From positions 124,001 through 188,000 of the forward strand of contig NZ_LMMM01000019.1 in NCBI RefSeq assembly GCF_001422245.1: a DNA stretch of 64,000 nucleotides, in the 5' to 3' direction. Positions 1 through 8,746 of this stretch are shown here, one piece after another. The translations under genes and the position numbers were made by a program. A model generated the notes under the pieces. That model worked only from the letters and a program-made list of their open reading frames with translations, ran no database searches and was not told where the DNA came from. The stretch's first letter is position 1. Every line of letters begins with the position of its first letter. The stretch is from Rhizobium sp. Leaf262. Its GTDB lineage: Bacteria; Pseudomonadota; Alphaproteobacteria; Rhizobiales; Rhizobiaceae.

Positions 1-93
1 CCTGCCTTTCGGCCACATGTAGGGCCACAGGTTGATGATGGTTTGCAGCGGATTGCCTGCATCCGCGGAAATCGTCTTTTGCTTGTCGCTCAT
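1..93 (-). CDS. N-terminal fragment of a putative ABC exporter (ATM1-like)
   Basis: Only the first 31 codons lie in the window; the gene runs off the left edge. The start is ATG at 93-91 with a GGAG Shine-Dalgarno about 7 nt upstream. The visible peptide opens with a polar stretch and then a segment ending LWPYMWP, which resembles the N-terminus of ATM1-type heavy-metal or glutathione-conjugate ABC exporters just before the first membrane helix. No ATPase motif is visible, so the family call is inference from this short N-terminus. It is transcribed away from the LysM gene's stop end, about 120 bp away, in the same direction. Confidence 0.45.
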   Translation of the reverse strand, partial: MSDKQKTISADAGNPLQTIINLWPYMWPKGR

Positions 94-211
94 GCTCTGC
101 TCCGGTGGTCTGCCGGACTGCAGACAGCAAGACGGCGGCCCTCATCGAGCCGCCGTGTGATGATGAGATAAGGCTGATGCAACATCATTGCAATGCCTTT
201 TGCCGCCGGGA

Positions 212-2269
212 TTACCGGTTCAGCAGGCGCTTGCGATGCAGTTCTTCCGCATTCGGCAGGGCGTTTTCGGGAACGCCGAAAATCTGGCCGGGTTCGATCA
301 GGTCTGGATTCTTGATCTGGTCCTGATTGGCGAGATAGATGGTGGTGTAGCGCACACCCTGACCGTAAACGCGGCGGGAAATCTGCCACAGCGTATCGCC
401 GCGACGAATGATGACCGCGCCTTCGCTCTGTGCAAGAGGTGCCTGTTCGAAGGTCTTGGGGCCGGTTGCAGCCTGCGGCGCGGCCTCGGCAGGTTCCGCC
501 GTGGCGGGCAGGGGAGCGTTGAGTTCCGCGAAGCGATCGGTCAATCCGGCAATCTGTTTGCCAATCGCGGCAACATCGTTGGGCAGACCGTCGATGACCG
601 ACAGCAGGGTGCGCGCCTTTGCCGAAATATCGGTGACGAATGCGGTAAAGGCTGCATCGGCTGTTGCGGCCGTGCGGAATTCCGCCAGCGACCGAAGCGC
701 GATTGCCGTGGCCGATTTCGCCGCCGCAACCTCATCCGAGGCGGGCGTCTTGCCGTCCTTGTAAAGGCCGGAAAGAATGGCAAATGCCTTCGTGACGTCG
801 ACGCGGAGGGACTCGAACGCCGCGCGATCGCTGACAGCGGCGGGTGCCTGTGTGCCGTTGGCCGTGTCTTGGGTCTGAGCGGAGGAGGTCGGCGCAGATG
901 GTTGAGCAGGCGTCTGCTGCATGGCAACGGTGGCCTGATCCATCTGGGGGCGCGCAAAAGGTACGCGCACACGAACGGTGACATTGCCCGCAGCGTCCAG
1001 TGCTTCAGCGGTCACGACGTGATCGCCGACAGACAGGTCGACATCGCCTTCAACGACGAAGCTGCCCGATGCTTCCGACTTGATGCTGCCGATGGCCTTG
1101 TCGTCCACCAGAACGCGAACCATGGTGTTGGCCGGAGCCGAGCCTGCAACGAAAATTTTCGTGCCCTCGAACTCCACGGCAACGACGCGGATCGTTGCGG
1201 CTTCCGCCTGGCTCTGTGGCGCGCTGGCGGCAGGAGCGGCAGTGGCAGGCGAAGGGTTCGCGTTGTTTTGAGGCGTGGTTGCCGGCGCTGTCGCCTGCGC
1301 CTGCAGATCTGACGGTGGCGCCTCCGGCATGGTCATCACGCGGCTTGCCTTGCCCGGTGTCGTCACCATGGCCAGAAGCTCACCATTTTTCTGCGACGGC
1401 ACGGAGACAGTCGCGGTTTCCTTGGATTGCGCCGCCTTGCCGTCCTTGCCTGTGGCGCGAAGGATGATTTCGTGATCGCCAGGTGCAAGCGGATTATCGA
1501 GAACGGCGGCAAAATCACCGCTGCCTTCGACGGTCGTCTTTGCGATGACCTGACCGTTGTTGACGATTTCCAGGTTGGAGCCGGGCGCAGCCTTGCCAGC
1601 GATAACGGCCGAACCATCCGGCTCGACGCGCAGAACGTCGAAGGTCGGCAGTATTGCCGCGTCGCCTGTGGTGGGAGCCGGGGCCGTTGCAGGAGCAGGC
1701 GTCTGCGGGTTTGCAGGTTGAGCGGGAAAAGGCGCACCATCGTCGGTGCCTGCGAACACGCCGGGGAGGCGACGCACCTGAGCCGCTGCCGCTGCTGCAT
1801 CCGATGGCAGCTCACGCAGGAAGGCGATGGTCCGTTCCGCCGCTGCACGCGCCGTCGTGATCAGGCGCGAGGTCGTCTCGTCGAGTGCTTCGGGTATCTC
1901 GATATTGTTCAGTTCCCTCAACGAGTTTTCCACCCGCTGGCGCGCAGCCGCGAATTCTTCGTTGGAGGGCACCTTGTTGTCGGCGAAGCGTCCTGTCATG
2001 TCCTTGATGGACTGGTTTGCCGATTCCGCCAGGCGTCCAACCTTGTCGGCGACGTTTTCCGTCTCCTTGGCAGCGTCCGACAGCAGGTCGCCCGCTTTTT
2101 CGCCACCCATCTCCACGCTGTTCTTGACGTCGTTTCCGGCCTGATTGATGGCATCGCCAATCGGCTTGTCGTCGGTCGACATGCGTGGGAGAACGAAGAA
2201 GACCATGAGCAGCGTCGCGACGCCAAGCACGATAAGCGCCAGCAGTCCGGCCCTTTTGTTGTTCATCAT
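212..2269 (-). CDS. Membrane-anchored LysM protein with two Ig-like domains
   Basis: About 685 residues. An N-terminal basic stretch and a single hydrophobic helix (residues about 7-28) suggest an inner-membrane anchor with a periplasmic body. Then follow an alanine-rich helical region (about 35-180), a first Ig-like beta domain (about 205-300), a Pro/Ala/Gln linker, a second Ig-like domain (about 355-445), a second Ala-rich helical region (about 475-600), and a C-terminal LysM (RRGDTLWQISRRVYG and downstream, about 620-670). LysM binds peptidoglycan, so an envelope tether is the likely role. The start is ambiguous among TTG 2272, ATG 2269 and ATG 2266; the GGAG spacing favours 2269 or 2266. 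Confidence 0.85.
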   Translation of the reverse strand: MMNNKRAGLLALIVLGVATLLMVFFVLPRMSTDDKPIGDAINQAGNDVKNSVEMGGEKAGDLLSDAAKETENVADKVGRLAESANQSIKDMTGRFADNKVPSNEEFAAARQRVENSLRELNNIEIPEALDETTSRLITTARAAAERTIAFLRELPSDAAAAAAQVRRLPGVFAGTDDGAPFPAQPANPQTPAPATAPAPTTGDAAILPTFDVLRVEPDGSAVIAGKAAPGSNLEIVNNGQVIAKTTVEGSGDFAAVLDNPLAPGDHEIILRATGKDGKAAQSKETATVSVPSQKNGELLAMVTTPGKASRVMTMPEAPPSDLQAQATAPATTPQNNANPSPATAAPAASAPQSQAEAATIRVVAVEFEGTKIFVAGSAPANTMVRVLVDDKAIGSIKSEASGSFVVEGDVDLSVGDHVVTAEALDAAGNVTVRVRVPFARPQMDQATVAMQQTPAQPSAPTSSAQTQDTANGTQAPAAVSDRAAFESLRVDVTKAFAILSGLYKDGKTPASDEVAAAKSATAIALRSLAEFRTAATADAAFTAFVTDISAKARTLLSVIDGLPNDVAAIGKQIAGLTDRFAELNAPLPATAEPAEAAPQAATGPKTFEQAPLAQSEGAVIIRRGDTLWQISRRVYGQGVRYTTIYLANQDQIKNPDLIEPGQIFGVPENALPNAEELHRKRLLNR

Positions 2270-2420
2270 CAATCTCCGGGTAACTTTCCTGTCCTTGAGT
2301 TGCGATAGCTAGCGTCTAAGTCGTGTGCGCACAAGCGGGAGGCCTGCAAAACCGGTATTTCCGGGCAATCAGTCCCCAAATTTTCTTGACGGATCGGCTG
2401 CCCCATAGTTCCTTCGTCCC

Positions 2421-3041
2421 ATGACTGAAGAAAATACACCGATTCGATCCATCTGCGTCTATTGCGGCTCCCAGCCCGGACGCGATCCAGCCTACATGGA
2501 AGCAGGCCGTGCGCTTGGAAAATCCATTGCCGAACACGGCATTCGCCTCGTTTATGGCGGGGGCACCAAAGGCATCATGGGTGCCGTCGCAAGCGGCGTT
2601 TTGTCCAATGGCGGAGAGGTGACCGGCATCATACCGGACTTTCTGGTCGACATGGAAGCGACCCGCCATTCCCTCGGTCAATTGAACGAACTGATTATTA
2701 CCAAGGACATGCACGAGCGCAAGCACATGATGTTCGAACGGTCTGACGCTTTCGTGACTTTGCCCGGCGGCATTGGCACTTTGGAAGAGATCGTCGAGAT
2801 CATGACATGGGCGCAGCTTGGCCGTCACGCCAAGCCGATGGTGTTCGCCAATATCAACGGTTTCTGGGACCCGATGCTGGAACTGATCCGCCACATGCGC
2901 GACCAGGGCTTCATCCACCGCGCCCACCTGCTGAACCCGCTGGTGATAGACCAGATCGAGAATGTCGTTCCGGCCATCATCGAACGTGCGGCAGCGCAGC
3001 AGAACCCGGAAGGCGATCCGTCGGTCATCTCTCAGCTTTGA
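2421..3041 (+). CDS. LOG family protein (cytokinin-activating-type nucleotide hydrolase)
   Basis: A 206-residue Rossmann-fold protein of the TIGR00730/LOG family. It carries the signature PGGIGTLEE at about residues 115-123 and the preceding MHERK segment near 97-101, which together form the nucleotide-binding and catalytic site. LOG proteins hydrolyse nucleoside 5'-monophosphates such as cytokinin ribotides or AMP to base and ribose phosphate. In a plant-associated bacterium cytokinin release is possible, but generic nucleotide hydrolysis is equally consistent with the sequence. It is divergent from the LysM gene and converges with the RarD-like gene, the two stops being 4 bp apart. Confidence 0.88.
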   Translation: MTEENTPIRSICVYCGSQPGRDPAYMEAGRALGKSIAEHGIRLVYGGGTKGIMGAVASGVLSNGGEVTGIIPDFLVDMEATRHSLGQLNELIITKDMHERKHMMFERSDAFVTLPGGIGTLEEIVEIMTWAQLGRHAKPMVFANINGFWDPMLELIRHMRDQGFIHRAHLLNPLVIDQIENVVPAIIERAAAQQNPEGDPSVISQL

Positions 3042-3045
3042 GGGA

Positions 3046-3960
3046 TCACGTTGCTTTCCGGCTGCCGATCAATCCCGGTACGGTATAGATCACCAGTGCC
3101 GACCAGATCATGATGAAGGCGATGAGGCGAACCGTGTCGAACGGTTCGTGGAAGATGAAGATCGCGATGACGAAGATCATCGATGGCGCGATATACTGCA
3201 TGATGCCGATGGTGGAAAGCTTCAGCAGCTTGGCGCCGTTTCCGTAAAAGATGAGAGGCGTGGCCGTAACGAGGCCGCTGGCCACCAGAAGCCATGTATC
3301 TATCGGCACGCTGGCCATGAAGTGCGCCTGGCCTGTGCTCATGAGATAGACGATATAGGCAAGGGCTGGGGGCGTCAGCAGCAAGACTTCCAGCAGAAAA
3401 CCCTGTGTCGGGCCGATCGGCAACGTCTTGCGAAAAAAGGCGTAGAACGCCCAGGAAACGGTCAGCGCCACGGAAACCCACGGCAGGCTTCCCGCGTGCC
3501 ATGTGAGCAGGGCAACGGCGAGGCCAGCAAGGGCGATGGCGGCGATCTGGAACCGGCTGAGCTTTTCCTTCAACAGAACGGCGCCGAGGAAAATGCTGAA
3601 CAACGGATTGATGAAGTAACCCAACGCCGCATCCAGCGCACGCCCGGACCCGATGGCCCAGATATAGACACCCCAATTCAAACTGATGAGCGCCGCCGTA
3701 AGGCAGGCCATGGCCAGCATGCGCGGCGTCGTCAGTGCTTTCCTGATTTCCGCCGTGCGACCAAGAATGATAAGCACGGCTGCGGCAATCGGCACGGACC
3801 AGATGACGCGATGGGCAATGACCTCGAATGGCGAGATATGCGCCACTGCCTTCATGTAGAAGGGCAGGAAGCCCCACAGGACATAGGCCGTGAAGGCATA
3901 AACGAAGCCACGCGCGCTATCGCCGGGTTGAGGGGCCGGAATGGTTTGGTCTATTGCCAT
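3046..3960 (-). CDS. rarD: RarD-type EamA family transporter
   Basis: About 304 residues with roughly ten hydrophobic helices and the RarD pattern GFVYAFTAYVLWGFLPFYMK near the N-terminus, followed by a region like the EamA duplicated fold. RarD proteins belong to the drug/metabolite transporter superfamily; the substrate is unknown (chloramphenicol sensitivity in the founding study). The start chosen is ATG at 3960 (MAIDQT), because the extra residues up to 4026 are not RarD-like and contain no helix. It lies alone on the minus strand between a convergent LOG gene and the peptidase cluster. Confidence 0.85.
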   Translation of the reverse strand: MAIDQTIPAPQPGDSARGFVYAFTAYVLWGFLPFYMKAVAHISPFEVIAHRVIWSVPIAAAVLIILGRTAEIRKALTTPRMLAMACLTAALISLNWGVYIWAIGSGRALDAALGYFINPLFSIFLGAVLLKEKLSRFQIAAIALAGLAVALLTWHAGSLPWVSVALTVSWAFYAFFRKTLPIGPTQGFLLEVLLLTPPALAYIVYLMSTGQAHFMASVPIDTWLLVASGLVTATPLIFYGNGAKLLKLSTIGIMQYIAPSMIFVIAIFIFHEPFDTVRLIAFIMIWSALVIYTVPGLIGSRKAT

Positions 3961-4128
3961 GGGAGTGCTACCGATCGAAGCGTAAAGCACTGCCATATGC
4001 CTGTTTGCTATTATATTCCAATTCATTCGCGTGAAGCATGCGATGAAAAATTCTCAAACGCCGCGATGAAACGCGCCGCTTGAATCGGTCTCTCAGGCGG
4101 CGCGTTCAAGTCTTTGGGAAGATGTCGT

Positions 4129-5085
4129 TTATTTGCCCGCGAAGCGATCCGTCGCGCGGATGAGTTGATCGAGAATGCCGGGTTCGCTGAGCGCATGGCC
4201 CGCAGCTTCCACGATGTGCAGATCGGCCTTCGGCCACGCCTTGGAAAGTTGCCAGGCATATTTCAGCGGGCAGGGCATGTCGTAGCGACCATGCACGATA
4301 ACGCCGGGGATGTCTTTCAGCTTATACGCATCGCGCAGCAACTGACCTTCCTCGAACCACCCCGCATTGACGAAATAGTGGGTTTCGATACGCGCGAAGG
4401 CGATGGCGTACTGATCCTCGCCGAATTCTTCCACGCGGTTTTTGTCCGTTACCAGCGAGATCGTGGCACCTTCCCACTGGCTCCACGCCTTGGCGCATTC
4501 CAGCTTTTTCGTCTCGTCGGTGCCGGTCAGATAGCGGTTATAGGCCACCATCGTCTCGTGGCGCTCGGCTTCGGGAATGGGTGCGATGAAGGTTTCCCAG
4601 CGGTCGGGATACATTTCGGACACGCCGAACTGGTAGTACCAGTCCAGCTCCGGCTTGGTCAGCGTGTAGATACCGCGCAGAACGAGTTCACTCACCCACT
4701 CAGGATGGGTTTCGGCATAAGCGAGCGCCAGTGTGGAGCCCCACGAGCCGCCAAAGACCTGCCAGCTTTCGAAACCGAATTTCTCCCGCAGCTTTTCCAT
4801 ATCCGCCACCAGATGCCATGTGGTGTTGGCGTCCAGATTGGCATGCGGCGTGGAGCGTCCGCAGCCGCGCTGATCAAACAGGACGACATCGTAGAGGGCA
4901 GGATCGAATACGCGGCGATGCGTAGGGGTCACTCCGCCGCCGGGGCCGCCATGGAGGAAGACGGCAGGTTTTGCGCCCTTTGTGCCAACGCGTTCCCAGT
5001 AGATCACATGGCCATTGCCCACATCCAGCATGCCGGTTTCGAAGGGCTCGATCTCTGGATAAAAGCTGCGCAATTCTTCATTCAT
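4129..5085 (-). CDS. pip: Proline iminopeptidase
   Basis: A 318-residue alpha/beta hydrolase of peptidase family S33 that removes N-terminal proline from peptides in the cytoplasm. HGGPGGG (45-51) forms the oxyanion loop, GGSWGS holds the nucleophile Ser114, and the catalytic His sits in EAAGHALSEPG near the C-terminus. Length and motifs match the family. The ATG at 5085 begins one base after the TGA of the upstream GFA gene (TGACATG), so it appears to be the last gene of the DUF559-GFA-GFA-GFA operon. The metabolic link to GFA proteins is unknown. Confidence 0.93.
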   Translation of the reverse strand: MNEELRSFYPEIEPFETGMLDVGNGHVIYWERVGTKGAKPAVFLHGGPGGGVTPTHRRVFDPALYDVVLFDQRGCGRSTPHANLDANTTWHLVADMEKLREKFGFESWQVFGGSWGSTLALAYAETHPEWVSELVLRGIYTLTKPELDWYYQFGVSEMYPDRWETFIAPIPEAERHETMVAYNRYLTGTDETKKLECAKAWSQWEGATISLVTDKNRVEEFGEDQYAIAFARIETHYFVNAGWFEEGQLLRDAYKLKDIPGVIVHGRYDMPCPLKYAWQLSKAWPKADLHIVEAAGHALSEPGILDQLIRATDRFAGK

Positions 5086-5086
5086 G

Positions 5087-5560
5087 TCATTTTTCCTGTG
5101 GTGGCCAATGCGACGTATCGTGGTCGGGGTGCTGACGGTTCCTGATCGACTGCTCTACACCCTCGTCCGGCTCCTGCTCGACGGGCAGGGTATCGAGATG
5201 AGAAAACCAGTTCATCCTGTTGGAAAGATTCGATTGTGCCTCCGGCAGGATGCTCTGCGGATCGTCCAGCGACCCGAGCGTTACATTGATGAAATCCATG
5301 CCGGGGATATCGTAAAACAAGGGCGTCCCGCATGAGGCGCAAAAGCCGCGGCGCACATGGTCGGACGATTGAAACCAGTTCGGCGCTCCGCGGGTCAGCG
5401 TAAACCGGTCACGGTCGCTCGCCCCAAGCGGCAGGAAATAATTGCCCGATGCCTTCTGGCACATGCGGCAGTGGCAGACATGCGGATAGCGAATATCGCC
5501 ATCGATCCGGTAACGGATTGAACCGCACTGGCAACCGCCGGAATACGTTGTCGCTGTCAT
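5087..5560 (-). CDS. GFA family zinc protein, copy 1
   Basis: A 157-residue protein of the glutathione-dependent formaldehyde-activating (GFA/CENP-V) fold. The zinc ligands are all present: CQC near the N-terminus, CHCRMC about residues 31-36, and CASCGTP in the middle. The C-terminus carries the tail QHPDHDT followed by WPP, shared with its two neighbours. The family founder binds glutathione and condenses it with formaldehyde, but most members have no proven reaction. Its ATG overlaps the TGA of copy 2 by four bases (ATGA, 5557-5560), which indicates translational coupling. Confidence 0.88.
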   Translation of the reverse strand: MTATTYSGGCQCGSIRYRIDGDIRYPHVCHCRMCQKASGNYFLPLGASDRDRFTLTRGAPNWFQSSDHVRRGFCASCGTPLFYDIPGMDFINVTLGSLDDPQSILPEAQSNLSNRMNWFSHLDTLPVEQEPDEGVEQSIRNRQHPDHDTSHWPPQEK

Positions 5561-6024
5561 GGGTTCACATTGTCTTCCGGTGGCCAGACGTGGGTATCGT
5601 GGTCCGGGTGTTGATAAGAGACCATGGTGCTTTCATCCAGACTTTGCTCCGCGGTGGGCTTGTCAAACAGCGCCTTGATCCACGGCATCTGTATATGGGC
5701 ATTCACCTGCACCTGCGGCTCGATCTCCTGCGGATGATCGAAAGCGCCGATGGCGATCTCCACGCCGCCGGGATGATGATAGGTCAGCGGCGTGCCGCAT
5801 TTGTTGCAGAAGCCGCGATGGATTTTTGCCGAGGAGCGGAAGAGGCTCGGCTGGCCGCGCGTCCATGTCAGATGCGCCTGATCCGCCGTGACCAGCGCGC
5901 CGAAGAAATTGCCGAAATGCTTCTGGCACATGCGGCAATGGCAGATCGAAGGGCGGCCCAGCTTGCCCGCATTAAACCGCACCGCGCCGCACTGGCAACC
6001 GCCGGAATAACCCGCATCACTCAT
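5557..6024 (-). CDS. GFA family zinc protein, copy 2
   Basis: About 155 residues; the second of three adjacent paralogues. CQC, CHCRMC and CNKCGTP supply the zinc ligands, and the YQHPDHDT tail with WPPE follows at the C-terminus. The start is ATG at 6024, which overlaps the TGA of copy 3 in an ATGA junction and has a strong GGAGAG Shine-Dalgarno; a more upstream in-frame start at 6045 would lie deep inside copy 3 and is less likely. The copies differ clearly outside the ligands, so this is an old rather than recent triplication. The substrate is unknown. Confidence 0.87.
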   Translation of the reverse strand: MSDAGYSGGCQCGAVRFNAGKLGRPSICHCRMCQKHFGNFFGALVTADQAHLTWTRGQPSLFRSSAKIHRGFCNKCGTPLTYHHPGGVEIAIGAFDHPQEIEPQVQVNAHIQMPWIKALFDKPTAEQSLDESTMVSYQHPDHDTHVWPPEDNVNP

Positions 6025-6497
6025 GTGTTTCTCTCCTGTGGCCATGTCTGCGTATCGTGGTCGGGGTGCTGATAGGATGTGAGGTTGACCAGATAATCCA
6101 CCGAGGTCAAATCATCTTCCGTGGGTACGGCAGGCAGGGTGTGAAGGCTATCCACGAAACCGATCTTGCGTTCGACACCCCATTGCACGGACGGTGGAAA
6201 CGCCGAGGGATCATCAAACGCCCCGGCCGCAACCGCCATCCCATCCGGCGCCTCATAGGTCAGCGGCGTGCCGCACTCGCCGCAAAAGCTACGGCTTACT
6301 ACACTGGAAGACCGAAAGCGCTTCGGCTCTCCCCGCGTCCAAGTAAAGGCTTTGCCCCGCACGGATACCAGCGGCGCATAATAGGCCCCGAACGCCTTCT
6401 GGCACATGCGGCAATGGCAGATGGAACTATCGTTGAGATCGCCCTCGACGCGAAAACGGATAGCGCCGCATTGGCACCCGCCGGTGTGGATCGTCAT
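6021..6497 (-). CDS. GFA family zinc protein, copy 3
   Basis: A 158-residue GFA-fold protein, the first of the three paralogues in transcription order. The ligand sets CQC (residues 8-10), CHCRMC and CGECGTP are intact. It has a longer insert before the tail than copies 1 and 2 and the same YQHPDHDT tail motif. ATG at 6497 overlaps the TGA of the upstream DUF559 gene (6494-6497), so the coupled series continues upstream. Membership of the family is secure; enzymatic activity on formaldehyde-glutathione adducts is only a possibility. Confidence 0.87.
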   Translation of the reverse strand: MTIHTGGCQCGAIRFRVEGDLNDSSICHCRMCQKAFGAYYAPLVSVRGKAFTWTRGEPKRFRSSSVVSRSFCGECGTPLTYEAPDGMAVAAGAFDDPSAFPPSVQWGVERKIGFVDSLHTLPAVPTEDDLTSVDYLVNLTSYQHPDHDTQTWPQERNT

Positions 6498-6862
6498 GGG
6501 GTGTTCTCCTTGATCTTTCTCAGGATGTGGAGACAGACGTTGTCGATATCGCTGAGGATGTCGTGGTTCCAGAAACGGATGACGGTCCAGCCATCTTTTT
6601 GAAGTCGGGCGGTTCTTTCATCATCATACACTATGTCAGCATTTTGCGTATGTTGAGAGCCGTCTATCTCGATAATGAGGCGGTGATCCGAACAGGCGAA
6701 ATCGACAATATATCCCGCAATCGGCATTTGCTGCCGGAAACTCATCCCTTCCAAACGATGGGCCCGAATAGCATTCCAGAGTTTCAGCTCCGCATCGGTC
6801 ATCGCTTTTCGCATCTGCCGTGCGTAAGCGCGATGCCGCGGTTTCACGTCTGCGTGGGGCAT
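6494..6862 (-). CDS. DUF559 (endonuclease-fold) protein
   Basis: About 122 residues. The N-terminal part, with ARQMRKAMTDAE and LWNAIRAHRL, and the later DFACSDHRLIIEIDGSQH and VIRFWNHDIL motifs are the DUF559 pattern. This domain has the restriction-endonuclease-like fold of Vsr-type proteins and is common as a small chromosomal gene of unknown function. The start is placed at ATG 6862, because the open frame further upstream (to 7045) runs into a palindromic repeat element. It is the first gene of a coupled operon with three GFA genes and pip. No partner methylase is nearby. Confidence 0.82.
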   Translation of the reverse strand: MPHADVKPRHRAYARQMRKAMTDAELKLWNAIRAHRLEGMSFRQQMPIAGYIVDFACSDHRLIIEIDGSQHTQNADIVYDDERTARLQKDGWTVIRFWNHDILSDIDNVCLHILRKIKENTP

Positions 6863-6954
6863 GGTTGGCTCGTCATCTGGTTTCGACCAGAGATTGGTCG
6901 AACGAGCCCGAAATCGCAAGTCGATTGTATTGTTGCTTGCGTCAGCTTTATTGG

Positions 6955-7148
6955 AGGTCGGAGGTTGCCGCTCACCCCCCTCTGTCCTGCCGGACATCTC
7001 CCCCACAAGGAGGGAGATCGGCTGGGCGCTCTGACACCACTTCACTCTCGACGCGAGAGATGGCCGAAAGGTCGCCGCGAGTCGATCTCCCCACCTGTGG
7101 GGGAGATGTCCGGCAGGACAGAGGGGGGCAGCCGCACCCTCCGACCCC
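6955..7148. repeat. Large imperfect inverted repeat (RIME-like mosaic element)
   Basis: Two arms of roughly 65-70 bp face each other around a loop of about 60 bp. The left arm core is about 6973-7020 and the right arm core about 7084-7130; both contain CTCTGTCCTGCCGGACATCT in inverted relation. Pairing continues outward through GGTCGGAGG-type sequence with a few mismatches. The core is the same family as the perfect element at 61612-61808. It lies upstream of the DUF559 gene and downstream of cysS. The RIME comparison is from memory of rhizobial intergenic mosaic elements. Confidence 0.75.
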
Positions 7149-7161
7149 TCGTGGAAACTAC

Positions 7162-8547
7162 CTACCGCCTAATCTCCCAAGTCGTCACCCGCTCACCGCT
7201 GTCCTTATCCTTGCCATCCTTCAACTGAATGCCCTTCGCCGAAAGCTCGTCCCTAATCCGATCCGCCTCGGCGAAATTCTTCGCCTTCAGCATCTCCAGC
7301 CGCATGGCGACCAGTGAGTCGATGGCTTCGGCAATGGCTCCATCTACCTTCGCCTTTTTCGGCAAAACACCCAGCAACGCCGCGCTCGCCGCGAAGGCAG
7401 GTATTTTCTCCGGGTCGGCATTGGCGGCTTGCGCCAGCGCATGCAGGGCCTGCACGGCGGCGACGGTGTTGAGATCATCGGCCAGCGCATCCAGCACCGT
7501 CTGATCCGGTGCGGCATCACCAATGTCGGCGGCGGGCCATTTGGCCAGCAGACGTTCGGCTTCCTCCAGCCGCTTCACCGAAAAATCGATCGGCTCGCGG
7601 TAATGCGTCATCAGCATCGCCAGACGCAGCACGTCCCCCGGCCACTTCCGCCCGCCGAATTTCTCCGTATGCAGCAGCTCGTAAATCGTGATGAAGTTGC
7701 CATCCGACTTCGACATCTTGCGGCCTTCGACCTGCACGAAGCCGTTGTGCATCCACACATTGGCCATGACATGCGTGCCGTGGGCGCAGCGGGACTGGGC
7801 GATTTCGTTTTCGTGGTGGGGGAAGATCAGGTCCAGCCCGCCGCCATGAATATCGAAGGTCTCGCCGAGGTAGCGCTCGCTCATGGCCGAGCATTCGATA
7901 TGCCAGCCGGGGCGGCCGCGTCCCCACGGGCTTTCCCAGCCGGGCTCGTTGTGGCTGGACAATTTCCACAGCACGAAATCGCCAGGGCTTTTCTTGTGGA
8001 CTTCCACGGCAACACGCGCACCGGCCTGCTGCTCATCCAGCGGGCGCTTGGAAAGCTGGCCGTAATCCCCCATCGATTTGGTGTCGAACAGCACTTCACC
8101 GCTGGCGACATAGGCATGGCCGCGGGCGATCAGCTTTTCAATGATCTCGATCATCTGCGGGATGTTATCGGTGGCGCGGGGCTCGATGGTGGGTTCGAGG
8201 CAGCCGAGCATGGCCACGTCTTCATGAAACTGCAGCGCGGTCTTTTCCGTCACCGCGTGAATGGCGTCGTTGAGCGGCAGGTTGGGGTAATCGCGCAGGG
8301 CGCGTGCGTTGATCTTATCATCGACATCGGTGATGTTGCGCGCATAGGTGACGTGCGCATCTCCATAGATATGGCGCAGCAGCCGGTAGAGCACGTCAAA
8401 AACGATGACGGGGCGTGCGTTGCCGATATGGGCGAAATCATACACCGTGGGGCCGCAGACATACATGCGCACATTATCGGCATCAATGGGCTGGAACTCA
8501 GCCTTTTCGCGGGTCAGCGTATTGTGGAGTTTCAGGCGCAAGGACAT
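7162..8547 (-). CDS. cysS: Cysteinyl-tRNA synthetase
   Basis: About 461 residues; a class I aminoacyl-tRNA synthetase that charges tRNA-Cys. The zinc-binding Cys31 in YVCGPTVYD, the HIGN motif (40-43, the HIGH signature) and KMSKSDGNF are all visible, with an alpha-helical C-terminal anticodon region. The start is ATG 8547, preceded by GAGGAA about 6 nt upstream; an ATG at 8568 is further upstream but has weaker context. Transcribed on its own between the palindromic element and the SDR gene. Confidence 0.96.
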   Translation of the reverse strand: MSLRLKLHNTLTREKAEFQPIDADNVRMYVCGPTVYDFAHIGNARPVIVFDVLYRLLRHIYGDAHVTYARNITDVDDKINARALRDYPNLPLNDAIHAVTEKTALQFHEDVAMLGCLEPTIEPRATDNIPQMIEIIEKLIARGHAYVASGEVLFDTKSMGDYGQLSKRPLDEQQAGARVAVEVHKKSPGDFVLWKLSSHNEPGWESPWGRGRPGWHIECSAMSERYLGETFDIHGGGLDLIFPHHENEIAQSRCAHGTHVMANVWMHNGFVQVEGRKMSKSDGNFITIYELLHTEKFGGRKWPGDVLRLAMLMTHYREPIDFSVKRLEEAERLLAKWPAADIGDAAPDQTVLDALADDLNTVAAVQALHALAQAANADPEKIPAFAASAALLGVLPKKAKVDGAIAEAIDSLVAMRLEMLKAKNFAEADRIRDELSAKGIQLKDGKDKDSGERVTTWEIRR

Positions 8548-8746
8548 ACGGCACTTCCTCAAGGGCAATCAGTTTCCCCAGCCGGAACGTTTGTCTGCTT
8601 GTGACCTTTCGGGAGACGAAAACGATCTGGCCGGGCGTTAGACCAGCAAAATTTAACTCAGCAACAGCAGCAGATCGTTGTTTTCATGGCTTGCTTATGG
8701 CGCGCCCGGAAAAATTGGTCAAGAGCGCGCCCGTCACTGCACTGGA

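Noticed and set aside
188-1312. Long plus-strand open frame opposite the LysM gene
   Set aside because: Arg/Cys/Gly-rich shadow of the minus-strand gene, with no domain or ribosome site; the LysM gene explains the region.
2962-4083. Plus-strand open frame across the end of the LOG gene and all of the RarD gene
   Set aside because: Very basic and charged composition typical of antisense frames in GC-rich DNA; overlaps two well-supported genes.
6863-7045. Upstream extension of the DUF559 gene
   Set aside because: It would translate part of a palindromic repeat and has no ribosome site; ATG 6862 fits the family start.
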